Shown piece after piece: positions 9,960 to 21,504 of a stretch of 64,000 bases of DNA (positions are counted from its first letter, which is position 1; the number at the start of each line of letters is the position of its first letter). A program made the position numbers and the translations under genes. This DNA is from Pictodentalium vernedei (taxonomy: Eukaryota; Mollusca; Scaphopoda; Dentaliida; Dentaliidae). The DNA lies in NCBI GenBank assembly GCA_031216915.1, contig CM062296.1, positions 799,633,022-799,697,021 on the forward strand, read 5' to 3'. The notes beneath the pieces were generated by a model, which made no database searches, was not told the DNA's origin, and saw nothing but the letters and a program-made list of their open reading frames with translations.

Positions 9960-10190
9960 GCCCGAAGCTAAGTTCGTTAAAATCACCCGGCATAGAAGGA
10001 GGAGGGTGGGGGGAGTAGCAGTGTTTGCCAAAGGTATACCCGAGGTGCACAGCACTGGGGTGGCGAAGAGTATGGAAGGCGTCGCCCCCTGTGGGAGCGA
10101 CCCCTCCCATACTCTTCCTAGGTGCGTTGCCCCCTCCAATTGGTGGCTGGGGGATCGGAGGACCTCCCTCGAGAACATTTTGTAAAAAAC
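9960..10190. repeat. GC-rich palindrome-containing segment
   Basis: Sharply GC-richer than its flanks. AAGAGTATGGAAGGCGTCGC pairs imperfectly with GCGACCCCTCCCATACTCTT (about 10056-10122). Open frames on both strands here are Pro/Gly-rich and are not supported as genes. Origin unknown. Confidence 0.4.
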
Positions 10191-10520
10191 AGGCCTCTGA
10201 TAACGATTCTAGAGTATCTTGGCTTATGATATCCGGCTTTTTCAGCAGTTCAATAGGACATGGTTAAGATAAGGTGTTTCTTTGGAGCCTCTGAGAATTA
10301 GCGAGGAATCGGGTATTTTGTAGTTAGACTGTTATTGAGAAGAGGAATATAATGTCCTACCGATGTTCATTTCCGACAAATTCTCTCGATCTTTCGGCAA
10401 TTATCGGCCTATTGCCAAAAGATTGAGTGAATCTGTCAAAAATGGACATCTGTACGACTAGGCATTGTCAGGCAGAATTTTTTTTCCTACGGCTATTGGA
10501 AATTTTCGACGGAGATTGTC

Positions 10521-10571
10521 ATGGCGGCGGTTCGCTTCCTCTGCACCCCACTGGCTTCAGCCCAGATACAT
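10521..10571 (+). CDS. Possible first exon (MAAVRF... type start)
   Basis: ATGGCGGCGG in a fair start context opens 17 codons and ends at a consensus donor GTAAGT (10572-10577), phase 0. The short peptide (MAAVRFLCTPLASAQIH) has the Arg/Ala/Ser-rich, acid-free look of a mitochondrial presequence, but it is too short for any claim. No following exon was identified. It could be chance. Confidence 0.22.
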
Positions 10572-10577
10572 GTAAGT

Positions 10578-11015
10578 GTAATGTATTGATCATCCGTTGA
10601 AGTAAAATCTTAAATCTTAGACAAAAAAATATCGTTTGTTTTCTAAAACCATTTGCTTTACCAGGCGTGGAAATAAAGAAGTTACATAGTTAGTTCGTGA
10701 CCTGTTAGCAGGTTACGCTATATAACATGGTATTGAAAATATTGAAAAAAGTGTTATAATGCTTTTCCGCTTTTTCTGTTACTGCGCAAGTCATGCTGTT
10801 TACGTCATGAAATAATTTCCGCCAAAATAAATGTCAACAAGTAATGCTTCTGGAGGCTACACTTGTTCAAGATGTGAATTAGCTTGCATTTACAGCTTGC
10901 ATTTACAGCCTCATTCTGGTAATATCGAGCATTTATTGCTGGCTGTGACAAACATATAACTTTCCAAAACTATACCATAATATTGTAAGGCGTGTGGTCG
11001 TCCCCCAATGAACAT
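10578..11015. other. Intergenic, nothing recognised
   Basis: AT-rich sequence without a supported gene. Small local duplications such as AGCTTGCATTTACAGC at about 10880-10905. Confidence 0.45.
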
Positions 11016-11019
11016 TTAA

Positions 11020-11262
11020 CCCTTTACCTAACATGGAAAGCAGACGACACTTGCAAAAAAAATTCTTGAATAACAAAATTTTTTCATTTTTTGTCTCAAA
11101 AACATAGGTTATGACCCCTCGTTGGAACGAGCTCGACGAGCTCGTTCCAACGAGGGGTCATAACCTATGTTTTTGAGACAAAAAATGAAAATATTTTGAA
11201 AATTAATTGGCGATTTTTGAGAATAGCGCTGGCCGGTTTTGGCCGTTACGTTGGGTAAAGGG
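11020..11262 (-). mobile_element. piggyBac-type MITE, family C, best copy
   Basis: 243 bp flanked on both sides by TTAA (11016-11019, 11263-11266). Termini CCCTTTACCTAAC and GTTGGGTAAAGGG. The central palindrome is GACCCCTCGTTGGAACGAGC pairing with its exact complement around TCGA. This is the most intact copy and defines the family. Orientation is opposite to the copy at 1320. No transposase. Confidence 0.88.
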
Positions 11263-11546
11263 TTAAATGTGAAATAATCTACAAAAATAATAATTAAATC
11301 AAGTTTCGAAGCCAAAAAAATGTATTTTCTATAAGTATCACAGAACTAAATATTTTCCCTGAGATAACTTATAATATCAATGAGCATGCTAACTTGCGGC
11401 TCTGTGCTTTGACTTTGTGAGATATTTCTGGTTGAACCATAGTAGATTCAGGAGCAGAAGGAGGAGAAGTGGAAACAGAAGTAGAGGCAGACATGATAGA
11501 TCTCTAATGAGTCACGATTACATATAAACTTTCTGTACCTAGTACA

Positions 11547-11609
11547 CAAAATCGATCTGAGCCGAGGTTTACCGAGTACCGAGGTTTACCGAGGCTCAGA
11601 TCGATTTTA
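11547..11609. repeat. 63 bp hairpin with internal direct repeat
   Basis: AAAATCGATCTGAGCC pairs with GGCTCAGATCGATTTT. The loop is a direct duplication of CCGAGGTTTACCGAG. Confidence 0.6.
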
Positions 11610-11624
11610 GTGAACGAAGGCGTT

Positions 11625-11750
11625 TTCATGTCAAGAAGGCAAGCTCGATCCAATGAGCGGCCATAAGCTAAGGTTTAGAGACAAAAATGAAAATATTCGG
11701 AAAATGTTTTCTGAAAATGTCGTCTGCTATTTGCATTATATGGACTGTTA
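11625..11750 (+). mobile_element. Half copy of piggyBac-type MITE family C
   Basis: Contains AGCTCGATCCAATGAGCGG, then GAGACAAAAATGAAAATATT and AAAATGTCGTCTGC, matching the right half of the copy at 1320-1560. The left half and the terminal GGGTTAA are lost. Confidence 0.6.
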
Positions 11751-12890
11751 ATAAAAATAAAAGATTAATTCCATTCTGCTTCCGAAAACAACTCACTCAC
11801 TGAGACTCACAGTATTATCGCATCGACGTCATTCCGTATTTGACTAGCAGCGAACGGTATTTTCCGTGATGTGGTGTTTGATGATGAATATGTGATAACA
11901 AGAGTTCCTAATGACAGCACCATGAGAGTCAGAAAAGAAAGGCTGAGGATGGGAGATTGTAGTTAGAGAAATAAGATGACGAGAGAGCGTTATTCACATT
12001 GCGACTATCCATCGTCACAGTGATGACTGGGTGTGGTTGCAAATTGATGCGCTTACTCTGAGAGTAGACCTGATTGTAGATAGTTAGAACAGAAGCGGCA
12101 GAGGAGCTATGGCTTGATCTTTTCTTGTTTTGATTTCGCTTTGGGGCTGAGAGTCAACAGGTTTGGATGTTATTTGCTTCTCTTGGTAATGTTCCTTACT
12201 TCAGACTTCGGGGAGAGCTCCAAAATATAAGACCCACAGGCTAAAATAGTCTTATCTGTCAGCCTGTTATTACAAAAAAAAATCTAGCCCAAATCATTCA
12301 CGCGCCGAAGTCACGTGGAAGTGAAATTACATCGAAAAGTGATTTTTTACTTCAAACTGACTCCATTTTTCTTATAATGCTCAACTAACGGAAAACAGAA
12401 AAATCCTCTGGGTGGGTAAAGCTGGCTTAACAGAGAGTCAGATTTCGATTCCATATTCTCTCCCTTTCAGGAAAATAAAAGACAAAACAAATTAAAAAAT
12501 AAAGAAAAAATGAAAAGAAAAATAAAAAAATGAATATTCACATTGCAGAATATCTAAAATCATTCGAAACTCTTTCACTTGAATTCAGGTACTAGGGAAA
12601 TGTTTCGATCAACTCTTTTAATTCATGTTGAAGAAGTATCACGTGGCAAATGGACAGCGAGACGCGAGTATTACTGGCCTGGAACCAGTCTAGCCGTTAA
12701 ATAGTTCATCGCCTTTGTGTAGATTAGCTCGCCTGGAATATTTCGTTTGGTAGAAACAGCAGACCTACGGATTGCTTTCCGGCGAACTGAACTGTACCAG
12801 GAAAAATACCATAAATATCAATTTTCTTTGAATCAATACAAGAAACTTTTCTCAACTGAGATTTGATTCGACAAAATCTTTAATGACTTT
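11751..12890. other. Intergenic, no gene seen
   Basis: AT-rich, with an A-rich low-complexity segment at about 12470-12535. No ORF with recognisable domains and no convincing splice-bounded exon. Confidence 0.45.
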
Positions 12891-12904
12891 AAAGTGTAAC
12901 AATA

Positions 12905-13470
12905 GCACTGGACCCAATACTATAAAACTTTAGCAATTGTACTTTCTAGTATTGTACTCAGCGTTGACAGAGTTAAATAATGTTTACAAAATTACTCTCA
13001 GTCCACACTTCATAAATCTCAATAGAAAAGACGTCTAGTCAACTTGAATTTAGTTCCTATTCAATGGACTGACCATGAAATCAAAACTTGACCCCACAGG
13101 CTGTTATATGCCACAGGGCGACGAAACAAAAATTATTTTACGGCCTGTGGGGCCAAGATTGGATTCTGGAGCACGTTGTTGCCTGAGGTGTTTCGGAATT
13201 TACATCGACGCGAAAATGGTGGAGAAAAAAGGATAATACTGTATTTATATCGTATGTCGCTTGGATTTCGTATTACAAGCGTTCTATTGAGAATAACAAC
13301 GTGCTCTGGTATCCATTCCCTGTATGTGGTATCTCGGTTCTGAGTTGGGACTATTAGCACAAGCCCTCAACATTCCGTCGTGTGAGAACCATAAGGTTCT
13401 CTCTTCAACTGGAAGATAGAAACTTATGGTTTTCACACATCGATTTGGTTCCGTACTCAGTATGGACCTG
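12905..13470. repeat. Tandem duplication, unit 1
   Basis: Shares ordered blocks with 13670-14395: CAGCGTTGACA, TTTACAAAATTACTC, CATTCTATTGAGAATAACAA-like blocks, TCCCTGTATnTGGTATCT. Unit 1 also has a small inverted repeat of CCCCACAGGC against GCCTGTGGGG (13092-13152). Neither unit has a supported gene. Confidence 0.6.
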
Positions 13471-13669
13471 TAGAAGCGAAAGAGATAAACTGACAAATAG
13501 CTTACTTAATCATTTCGCTGCTGTGCAATCTGGTAATATCCTGTACTGAACCATATACTGAAGAGAATGGGGTTAAAGCGAAACGAAATGAAAACGCCGA
13601 TAGCGAACACTTATTTGCAATTTTAAAACTGTTATTTCATAGTGGAACATCTGGCAGTCTTATTCAGTA

Positions 13670-14395
13670 ACACAGCGTTGACAATGTAAAACAATATTTA
13701 CAAAATTACTCCCAGCCCACACTCCCGAGTGACAAATCTCAATGGAAAAGACGTATACTCTTTGCATTTAGTTTCTATTTAACAGACTGACCATGTAGTC
13801 CAAACTCTGACCCAGAGGACGTTATATAATTTGTTTGTTTCTTCAACCTCTTCGACAACACAAAACCTAAATTATATAACGGTCTATTTGGGCAAGTTTA
13901 GACTATTGAGCACCTTGTTTAACCCTTTAACTAACGCAGAAGATATCAAAATTTATTATTTTAAATATCATTTTTTTTAATTTTTCAAAATATTTCAACA
14001 AAACCATATCATGTGACCCCTCGTTGACGAGCTCGTTCCAACGAGGGGTCACATGATATGGTTTTGTTGACATTTTTTGAAAAATAATATTTTTTCAAAT
14101 GCTGAATTTACATATTACGCGGGCGGATGCGGGCGGATGCGGGCGATTCGCTAGGTAAAGGGTTAAGCGAGTATTTCGGAATTAGATACACGCAAACATG
14201 GTGGAGAACAATTGACTGATACCATATGGTCTGTCGCTTGCATTTCGTATAACGTGCGTTCTATTGAGAATAACAATGTGCTGTTGTATCCCTTCCCTGT
14301 ATATGGTATCTACGTGCTGAGTACGGACTTACAGCACAGACCATCAACATTTGGTTCTGTACTCAGTATGGACGTGCATCGGCGAAAGGGTTAAT
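13670..14395. repeat. Tandem duplication, unit 2, interrupted by a MITE
   Basis: Second copy of the unit at 12905-13470, diverged but collinear. It carries the family C MITE at 13923-14162, which unit 1 lacks, so the duplication predates that insertion. Confidence 0.6.
13923..14162 (+). mobile_element. piggyBac-type MITE, subfamily C2
   Basis: 240 bp flanked by TTAA on both sides (13919-13922, 14163-14166). Starts CCCTTTAACTAACGC, ends GGTAAAGGG. The inner palindrome is CATATCATGTGACCCCTCG, different from the C1 core. The right subterminal part has GCGGGCGGAT repeated in tandem (14119-14146). A truncated sister copy lies at 60478-60695. Confidence 0.82.
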
Positions 14396-14912
14396 GTTTG
14401 TTTAAACATGGAAACGAACTTCACTCACACAAGGCATAAAGAGTTTTATCGATTGGGTAACATTACATGTCTAATAAGGTAAAACTAAGGAAAGAAGCTC
14501 ATTGAGGGGAACAACATATAGTGTTGTCGAATATTCATTATCAAGTAGTCACAGGCCTATGCTGTACTGACCGAATACCTCCGGTCCACCCATGATTGGT
14601 GAGAAATGGTAGAGTATTGGACAAGGCATCGATGCAGTTCAGTTGAAACTGGAAGTCCTGTCACAATTAGTGCAGAACATGGCCGTTAGTTAATGCGCCT
14701 TTTTCTGCAGAAGGATGAAGCTGTCTAACTGAAATCAACAAGAACGTTTGCACTGTGCAACGCAAAATATAATGCGCTAGTAGTGAGATCAGTTTAGAAA
14801 TCACGAACTGAACAGATCAAACAGAAAAAAATATTCAGACAACAGTAAGTGGAGGGTGAAGGACTAAACAATCGCCGTGGGATAGGTTTTTCACTTGGCA
14901 TTTATTTCCAAT
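14396..14912. other. Intergenic, no gene seen
   Basis: AT-rich. A short GAAACTGGAAGTCCTGTCAC at about 14648 resembles the terminus of MITE family A, but no element can be delimited. Confidence 0.4.
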
Positions 14913-16286
14913 TGCACTGCAAAAATTTTTGGTTCTGAATGCAACCCAAATTGGTTCTAAACCTTGTCCCTGAGATGGAACTGGTTTTGGTTCTAGATAG
15001 AACCGAAATTGGTGTGCAATATAGAACCAGTTTTAGTTCCATTTGTGGTTCAATATGGAACGAAATATTAGATTTTGGTTCCATCTCAGGGACAAAATGC
15101 AGAACCAGTTTTGGTTCGATATAGAACAAATTGTGGTTCGATATATGGAACCAGATTTGACTTTATGTGTAGAATCACCTGCGGTTCCATATATGGAACC
15201 CATTTTGGTTACATCGATAGTACCTGTTTCGGTTCCAAGTAGAGAACCAATTGTTAGTCTCGATATTGAACCAGTTGTGGTTCAGTAATTAAAACCAATT
15301 GGGAGAACCATTTTGGGTTCCATGTATAAAACCAGTTATGGTTCCATATAAGGAATCAATTTTGAGTCCATGAATGGAACCATTTTTGGTTGTATGCATA
15401 GAACCACTTGTGGTTCAATTGATAGAACCATAATGGGTTCAATAAATGGAACCAGTCGTGGTTCCATGTATCGAACCAGTTGTGGTTCCATTTGTAGAAC
15501 CACTTGTGGTTCAAATGATTGAACCATATTTGGTGCAATAAATGTAACCAGTCGTGGTTCTATGTACAGAACCAGTTGTGGTTTCATTTGTAGAACCAAT
15601 CGTGGTTCTATGAATAGAACCAGTTGTGGTTCCATAGATGCAACCACTTCTGGTTCTATATATTCAACCAGTGGTGGTTCGATACATAGAACCAGTATTG
15701 GTTCAACTGACAGAACCCGATTTGGTTTGCTCTCTAGAACCATTTGTGATTCTATGTATAGAACCAGTGTTGGTTCAACTTGTAGAACCAGTTTTGGTTC
15801 CATGTATAGAACCAGTTGAAGGTATGTATAGAACCAGTGTGGGTTCCATGTATAAAACCAGTTTTTGTTAGATGTTTATAACCACTTTTGAGTAGAGATA
15901 TAGGACCAGTTTAGGTCGTATTATGGAACCAGTCTCGGTTCTATTAATATAACCTGTTTTAGTTCTATGCATAGAACCAGTTTGGGTTCCATATATATAA
16001 CCAGTTGGGGGTTTATGTATAGAACCAGTTCTGGTTCTGTGTGCCGAACTAGTTTTGGTCCAAAGCATAGAACCGCTTTTGATTACATGTATTGAACTAG
16101 TCGTGGTTCTATTCATAGACCCAGTATTAGTTCCATGTATATAACCAGTATTCGTTCCATGTTTACAACCAAGATGGATGACTGTATAAAAATATGTCCT
16201 AATTTGATGTATAGAAACAAGTTTGATTTCATGTATGGAATCAGTTCTGCTTCTTCATAAATTATATAGAACTAAATTTGGTTCCA
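14913..16286. repeat. GGTTC/GAACC alternating tandem array, about 1.4 kb
   Basis: A head-to-tail array in which a roughly 23-25 bp unit alternates a GGTTC half (with YATRTAT spacer) and a GAACC half (with AGTTGTG-like spacer), so every junction is a small inverted repeat GGTTCnATnnATnGAACC. The left end reads TGCACTGCAAAAATTTTTGG and is shared (inverted) with the repeat at 23610-23890. Because the unit is close to a multiple of three, long frames stay open on both strands (for example a 155-codon minus frame of M-E-P and I-E-P repeats at 15336-15803). These have no domain support and are not called as genes. Spacers vary much more than the GGTTC/GAACC cores. Confidence 0.85.
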
Positions 16287-17430
16287 TGAACATAATTACT
16301 TTCTTTTGTTTATTTCGTGGTGTTTAAGGTTATAGTCAGCATCTGGGCTAAATCATGGCCCAGCATAAGTATAAAACCACGTTTTGCCAATCGTTTATGT
16401 CTATGATGCCCACTTACTGAGGGATTACAGTGGCGTTGGGTACAAGATACTGTTTTACCAGTGGAGAAAAACAAATCTATCTCAGTAGACGCACAGACCT
16501 TCAATTCCCAAGAATCCAACGAAGACACAATTTTTGGAACAATTCTTCTGAATTTTATAAAACACTTGCCTGAAAAAGTTAACATTCTCTTCCCATTAAT
16601 TCTACAATAACCTAACCCTTACGTACATAGAAATATAGTGTTAATAGCACGAGCTGTTTAATATGCTACTTTACAAAAAATTCATTTTGTTATTGTAAAA
16701 TTAGAAAAAGTCACCCCATGCACTTAGGTTTCATTGAACGACTAAAACAACTAATAAAAGTGTTTAAATCTTTAACTGATATCTATCTTTTCTTATCCTA
16801 CTGAAAGCGAAATCTGAAAAAGAGATAAAAGAGGATTTATTTTTAGCTTCAATATTATTGTATTTGAAAACTGCTGTCTTTTCTGGAATAAATCGTGTTG
16901 GAACCTCCATTTTCGTAATACAATGACCTCTGTGAACTGTGACCAACAGTAGAAGTCTGCATGTCGTAAATGAATGCGACGAATATTGTTTCACCGCGTG
17001 TGTAATGTGGCATCGACCGTTAGCAATATGACGTTACGAAAGGAACAGAAAACTTACACATACACATTGCCTTGTCGCTAATGATTTGCATGCATTAGAC
17101 CTGTCTCTTGGACTCATTGTACTAACGGTATGGGAAAAGCATGTTATTTTGTGAAAACACACGAAACATCTGAATCAACAAATATGAAATTCAACAAAGC
17201 GTTTTAAACTCAATACATTTCAAACTATATATACTTGGTGGACCTGAACATAGTTGGTATTCCAGTGTGTCCTATCGATGCCTTGGCCATGTTCAAGGAT
17301 GATGTGACTCGGAATATTTTTGACAGAGTCATTCCCCTTTGTAGATGGTGATTATCTTGCCGATGGATTTGGGTAGTGTTCCTTGCAGTTTAACCACAAT
17401 CCCCAATCAAATTTTGTCAAAAAACACAAT
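16287..17430. other. Intergenic, one unrecognised minus-strand frame
   Basis: A minus frame of 91 codons at 16310-16585 contains SWELKVCASTEIDLFF and CTQRHCN. No family is recognised and the sequence is AT-rich; it may be decayed coding sequence. Nothing else is supported. Confidence 0.35.
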
Positions 17431-17453
17431 AACAATATGTTAGAACCAAAGTA

Positions 17454-17459
17454 TTTATT
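17454..17459 (-). promoter_or_regulatory. Poly(A) signal AATAAA of the SAM-domain gene
   Basis: AATAAA on the minus strand, 93 bp after the stop codon of the SAM-domain gene, in a short AT-rich 3' UTR. It is the first canonical signal after the stop. Confidence 0.6.
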
Positions 17460-17551
17460 TAACATTAACCACGTCAGACACCGAGGTATCCCTCCATTCT
17501 TAAAACAGCAGCAGTTTCCTTGCTCACATTAATCACTTTGAACAAAAAACG

Positions 17552-20500
17552 TTACAAAAACACAAGTGTATTATGTACTGAGACGGGGTATTTCACCCCA
17601 TAAACAAAATATGCCGAGAACAGACATGTCACTGCTGTGATTACGTCTCTCATCTCTGCAATACACTCTTGGTCCAAATTCAGCTCAATCTTCTTGTAGT
17701 CGAGCATCCCTCGCTTGTTACAACCGATAAACTTTATCGTCGGATTCGGAGATGCAGGTTCCTGTAAAAAAAACGAATATTCTTTACCTCGGCGTTTATT
17801 AACTATGTTTATATAAAGATAAAAACAGAAGTTGAAAGTTCAGTTCGTCAATCATTTATGCCCATGGTATCAATTTTAGTTATTATTCACTACATGCAAA
17901 AGTTACTTGGTAATATTTTATTAGTAGTTTACGGCACTAAAATATTAAACATATAATCAACTTTTTGGCACGCCCGAGACTGACTGGACAAATAAGAACC
18001 GATAATCACTCTCCTCATTTTGAGTTTGCAAGGCGGAACAATTCACGAAGGTAATTTGAATTGAAATGGGGTGTAAACCTGCGCCGCTACACATAACTGT
18101 CAACACCTATCAAATGAAGGAGAGTGATTAATTGCTCTCTTCGTGAAATTTGTACGAGAATGACTGCGAGACAGAACTTAACCTCCTTTTCCAGTTAGTT
18201 ATCATTAAAACATTTTTTAAATTATAGAATGTTTTGGCCACTTGTGGTAATAACCCTACCTACCCCCCACCAGCCCATATAACACAACAAATCATCCAAC
18301 CAGTACATTGAAAGTCATTGGGATCAAGGCTCTGATAAGACTAAATAAGTAGTAAAAACAATTACTGGCGAATTTGTGTTATAATCCTTCTTGGGTCTCG
18401 GATTATGGACATTGCCCATCAATCAATCAGTTTTAATAATATTTCCACGAGGGTCGACAGAATAGCGAGAAAAGTTTGTCTCCACGTTATCGTTATGAAA
18501 CGAGTGGTTACGACAGAAATTGTCCGGAGCGTGCAGCCACGCTTCCATGAGACGGTGAAGTAATTCATTGATTCAGCTCTAGTCATGTCGCCACCTTGAT
18601 CGTATAAATTTGCGTTTAATTTCTGCACGACATCATGCAACTGACCCAAATGTTTTTCCATTTGACGAAAATTTATCTCGACTTTCTGTACAGGTGTTCG
18701 CACCCTTCGCCCTCCACCCACCCCCACCACCCCCTCCTCGGGGGCAGCATGTACACTGCGTCAGGATACAGGTTTCCGCGATGTTTTGGTATGATTCAAG
18801 AAAAAATAACCTTTATCTCTGTTTTTTTCCATAGCGAATGTTTGATACTAGTGAAAGGGTTTAGTTCTATATTGACTATGTTACACTATCATGATAAAAA
18901 AAAAAAAAAAAACGTAAAAAGGTTTTAAAATGCCGAGTTAAAATTCAAGGCACAAAACAGCTTGTCGGTAGTAATGGTTTAGTTGTTATGGGTTAAGCGA
19001 AGAAGACCAGTGTTCAGTTTATAGGTCTGACCATTGCAAAAATGACAGGTAATGGGTGAAAGAGATCACAATAGCACACTCATCCAACCGCCAGTATAAT
19101 ATTTTACATTCAAGATAGAGAACCATACAAAAAAGATATGTGCTGTCGCACTGATATACCCTCACTTCGTGTGATATTTCCAACCGATGTCAAATTTGCT
19201 TCACATCCAGCAACTAATAAATTTTGCATAACTCACACACACACAATGCGAGCATCGTCGTAATGTCCAGAGAACAGCAAGATAATGATGAAACCATATA
19301 CCGAATTTTATTATCACTGCTGGCGGACGGACGTTCTGACGTGCGGACGGACGCACCTAATCCCGTACATCCGCCACTTTAGGAGTGTGTGGTGGTGGTG
19401 GGGGGGGGGGGCTGCTGTGGGCGTGGACCGTATAAAATACATTAATGAAAAATGAACGCACGTGTATGTTTTTTTCTGCACAAGAAAATTGTCATTTACT
19501 ATTACCACATCATTTATGGCACTCGAAACGACGCTTTCTGAAGACTCACATTTGTCATGTTTATTGCAAATGGCATAGAAGGCAGACATAACCCTGTTTT
19601 CATTTGATTGGAGGGAAACTCGACACTCTAAAAACTTCTTTTTCTGAAAGTTCGGAGCTTCATTTCTGCGATAACGCAGTGAATCAAATGATATGCATCT
19701 CGAAATGTTGAGATGTAGAATTGGCGAAGATAAAACAATGTATACCACAAATATTAGTATTTTAAATTATATCATTTTAATTTCTCAATCGACATATTTT
19801 ACAGTTTTAAAGCACACACATATAACACATCACAGCTTGATGGTGCCAGGGTTCTCTAGATAAAACTGGGCATTTACTCTGTTGAATTTGGCAAAGATTT
19901 ACTAATCATTATTGACATCGCGCTGTCTAATTTGCCTAAGTTGTGCTCAGAGGCCAGACCTGACTAAGCAAGCAAGAAAATAATGTTTATATAAACAAGA
20001 AAAAAACTATTAGCCAACGTGTAATATTCCAAACAATAAATATTTACAATGGACACTAAATCTTACCTCATCAACAGCATACACCATGTTGTGTTTTTCT
20101 TTGAAAAGCTCAACTAACAATAAAACAGCAGCACTCATTTCCAAATCTAAAACAAATTACCAAAAATGTGATCAGCTCGTTTCAACTAAGCTTGCAGGTT
20201 TATAGTTTGTGCGTATATATAGTATATAGGTATAACGGCACTGCATATATCTGAAATAGGATGTCAATTTGCCAAAAATAAAGATTATTTTTATAACCAA
20301 AACTGGTTCTATTTTTTATCTGAGATGGAACCAATTTAGTTTAAACATTTTTTTATTTGAAATGAAGTAAATTTACAAAGATGAAAATTAAAAATTAACA
20401 AAATAAAACATGAACTGAAGTAGATTCAGCAGTAAACTTGTATTTTATACAAGGCTGTCTCCAAACATTTTGAAACAAAGCAAATATCAACAGTTGGTAT

Positions 20501-21504
20501 ATTGGTTCTTTTCAGAACCCAAACTGGTTTGATATGCCAACTTTTCATGTCCGCTTTACTTAATAATAATTTGAGACAGCCTTGTATAAACAGTGAACTT
20601 ACTGCTGAAACTACTTTAGTTCATGTTTTATTTTGTTATTATTTAATGTTATTCTTTCAAAATTTATTTGGTTTACAATAAATACTGTTTACACTAAACT
20701 GGTTCCATTTCAGTGAACCAGTGTTGGTTCCAACAAGAACCTTCATTTCTTGCAGTGAATGTGTATGATTAAAATACGCATTCAAAACTCATGACTCTCG
20801 TATCTCCCTTTGTTGATGTTCATTGTCATCACCGCCACGAATAAAGACTGCATTATAGCCAAGTTAAGGCGTCGTTCGACAAAACTTGCTTGAAGAAAAA
20901 AAAAAAAAAATCTAGTTTACTTCAGAAAATGGAAATATAATGCGAAGGTTTCAATTGCAAGGGTCTGGGAAAGTGCCCGACAATCGGTGATGGTACAAAA
21001 ATAAATGTTTTAATTTTTTTATTAAGAAATGGTAATTCAACATATGTTGTTCCCCTCAAAAATATTTTGTTGGATGACACCTTAAATAATAGAGAGTTTC
21101 TGTTATGATACAAACATTCAACATGATCTGCACGCGTCTTTACGCATGTTTCTACTGAAAAACTCGTCCCATGGGGTAAATGTGTTACACTGGACAATAA
21201 CTCATAAATCAAAAACTTTTCAAATTTTCAATTTTAATTCTTCCCAGTGTGAAATTACTTGTTTTTGCATTAAACAATAATTCAGTGTGAATTAGAGGTT
21301 TTAAGTCAGATTCATATAATACACCCGACCCAGGGTGCACGGCAAATCGAGGCATATCGGTTTGAATACTCTGCTATAATACATACCTGCTAATTTGTCA
21401 ATGAGTTCAGGCAGATTAATCGACTTCAGCCATTCAGCAGTCTGCTTTACTGTCCATGTTTCAACACGATCGGGTAACTGGAGTTCTGTTGTTGAGCTGT
21501 CCAT
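17552..21504 (-). CDS. SAM-domain protein, three exons, 135 aa
   Basis: Exons: 21504-21387, 20146-20067 and 17761-17552. Exon 1 starts at ATG 21504 and ends GCAG|GTATGT; exon 2 is TTTTAG|ATTTGG...GATGAG|GTAAGA; exon 3 follows TTTTTTTTACAG and ends TAA. Phases match exactly (1, then 0), giving one open frame. Residues 13-40 (RVETWTVKQTAEWLKSINLP) match helices 1-2 of a sterile alpha motif, a protein-interaction fold. Exon 2 encodes LEMSAAVLLLVELFKEKHN, where a full SAM would show its later helices, so the domain looks short or divergent. Exon 3 (FIGCNKRGMLDYKKIEL ... YFVYGVKYPVSVHNTLVFL) resembles a hydrophobic helical C-terminal module of invertebrate SAM proteins. Introns hold repeats, including a fold-back at 20290-20757. 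Function unknown; probably a cytosolic adaptor. Confidence 0.75.
17762..18418. other. Intron of the SAM gene, no separate gene
   Basis: Sequence between exon 3 and the candidate alternative exon. AT-rich, with a C-rich patch near 18262. Nothing else recognised. Confidence 0.5.
18419..18694 (-). CDS. Possible alternative terminal exon of the SAM gene
   Basis: On the minus strand CACCTGTACAG precedes an open frame that continues exon 2 in phase 0 for about 88 codons to a TGA at 18419. It starts KVEINFRQMEKHLGQLHDVV, heptad-like and plausibly coiled-coil, and ends TFLAILSTLVEILLKLID. The acceptor lacks a pyrimidine tract and no AATAAA follows closely, so this is much weaker than exon 3. It could be chance. 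Confidence 0.22.
   Translation of the reverse strand, partial: PVQKVEINFRQMEKHLGQLHDVVQKLNANLYDQGGDMTRAESMNYFTVSWKRGCTLRTISVVTTRFITITWRQTFLAILSTLVEILLKLID
18700..20066. other. Intron of the SAM gene with possible cassette exon
   Basis: Holds a poly-A run (about 18897-18912), a poly-G tract (19396-19410) and a minus-strand frame of 144 codons at 19314-19748. Within it, CTTTCAG at about 19643 followed by AAAAAGAAGTTTTTAGAGTG would continue exon 2 in phase 0, but the nearest donor leaves a phase that does not join exon 3. Not called as coding. Confidence 0.35.
20290..20757. mobile_element. GGTTC-family fold-back element in intron 1 of the SAM gene
   Basis: Ends carry the GAACC/GGTTC blocks of the 14.9 kb array (ACTGGTTCTA left; TGAACCAGTGTTGGTTCC and CTTGCAGTG right). 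The interior is a long palindrome: AAATAAAACATGAACTGAAG pairs with TTTAGTTCATGTTTTATTTT, and ACAAGGCTGTCTC pairs with GAGACAGCCTTGT, around a centre that itself holds TTGGTTCTTTTCAGAACCC. Non-coding. Confidence 0.7.

Noticed and set aside
11020..14166. Telomere-like repeats (CCCTTTACCTAAC)
   Set aside because: The motif occurs once per end as a terminal inverted repeat beside TTAA, not as a tandem array.
15336..15871. Long frames on both strands with IEP/VEP or RTS repeats
   Set aside because: They result from a tandem repeat whose unit is near a multiple of three; no signal peptide, splice context or domain supports translation.
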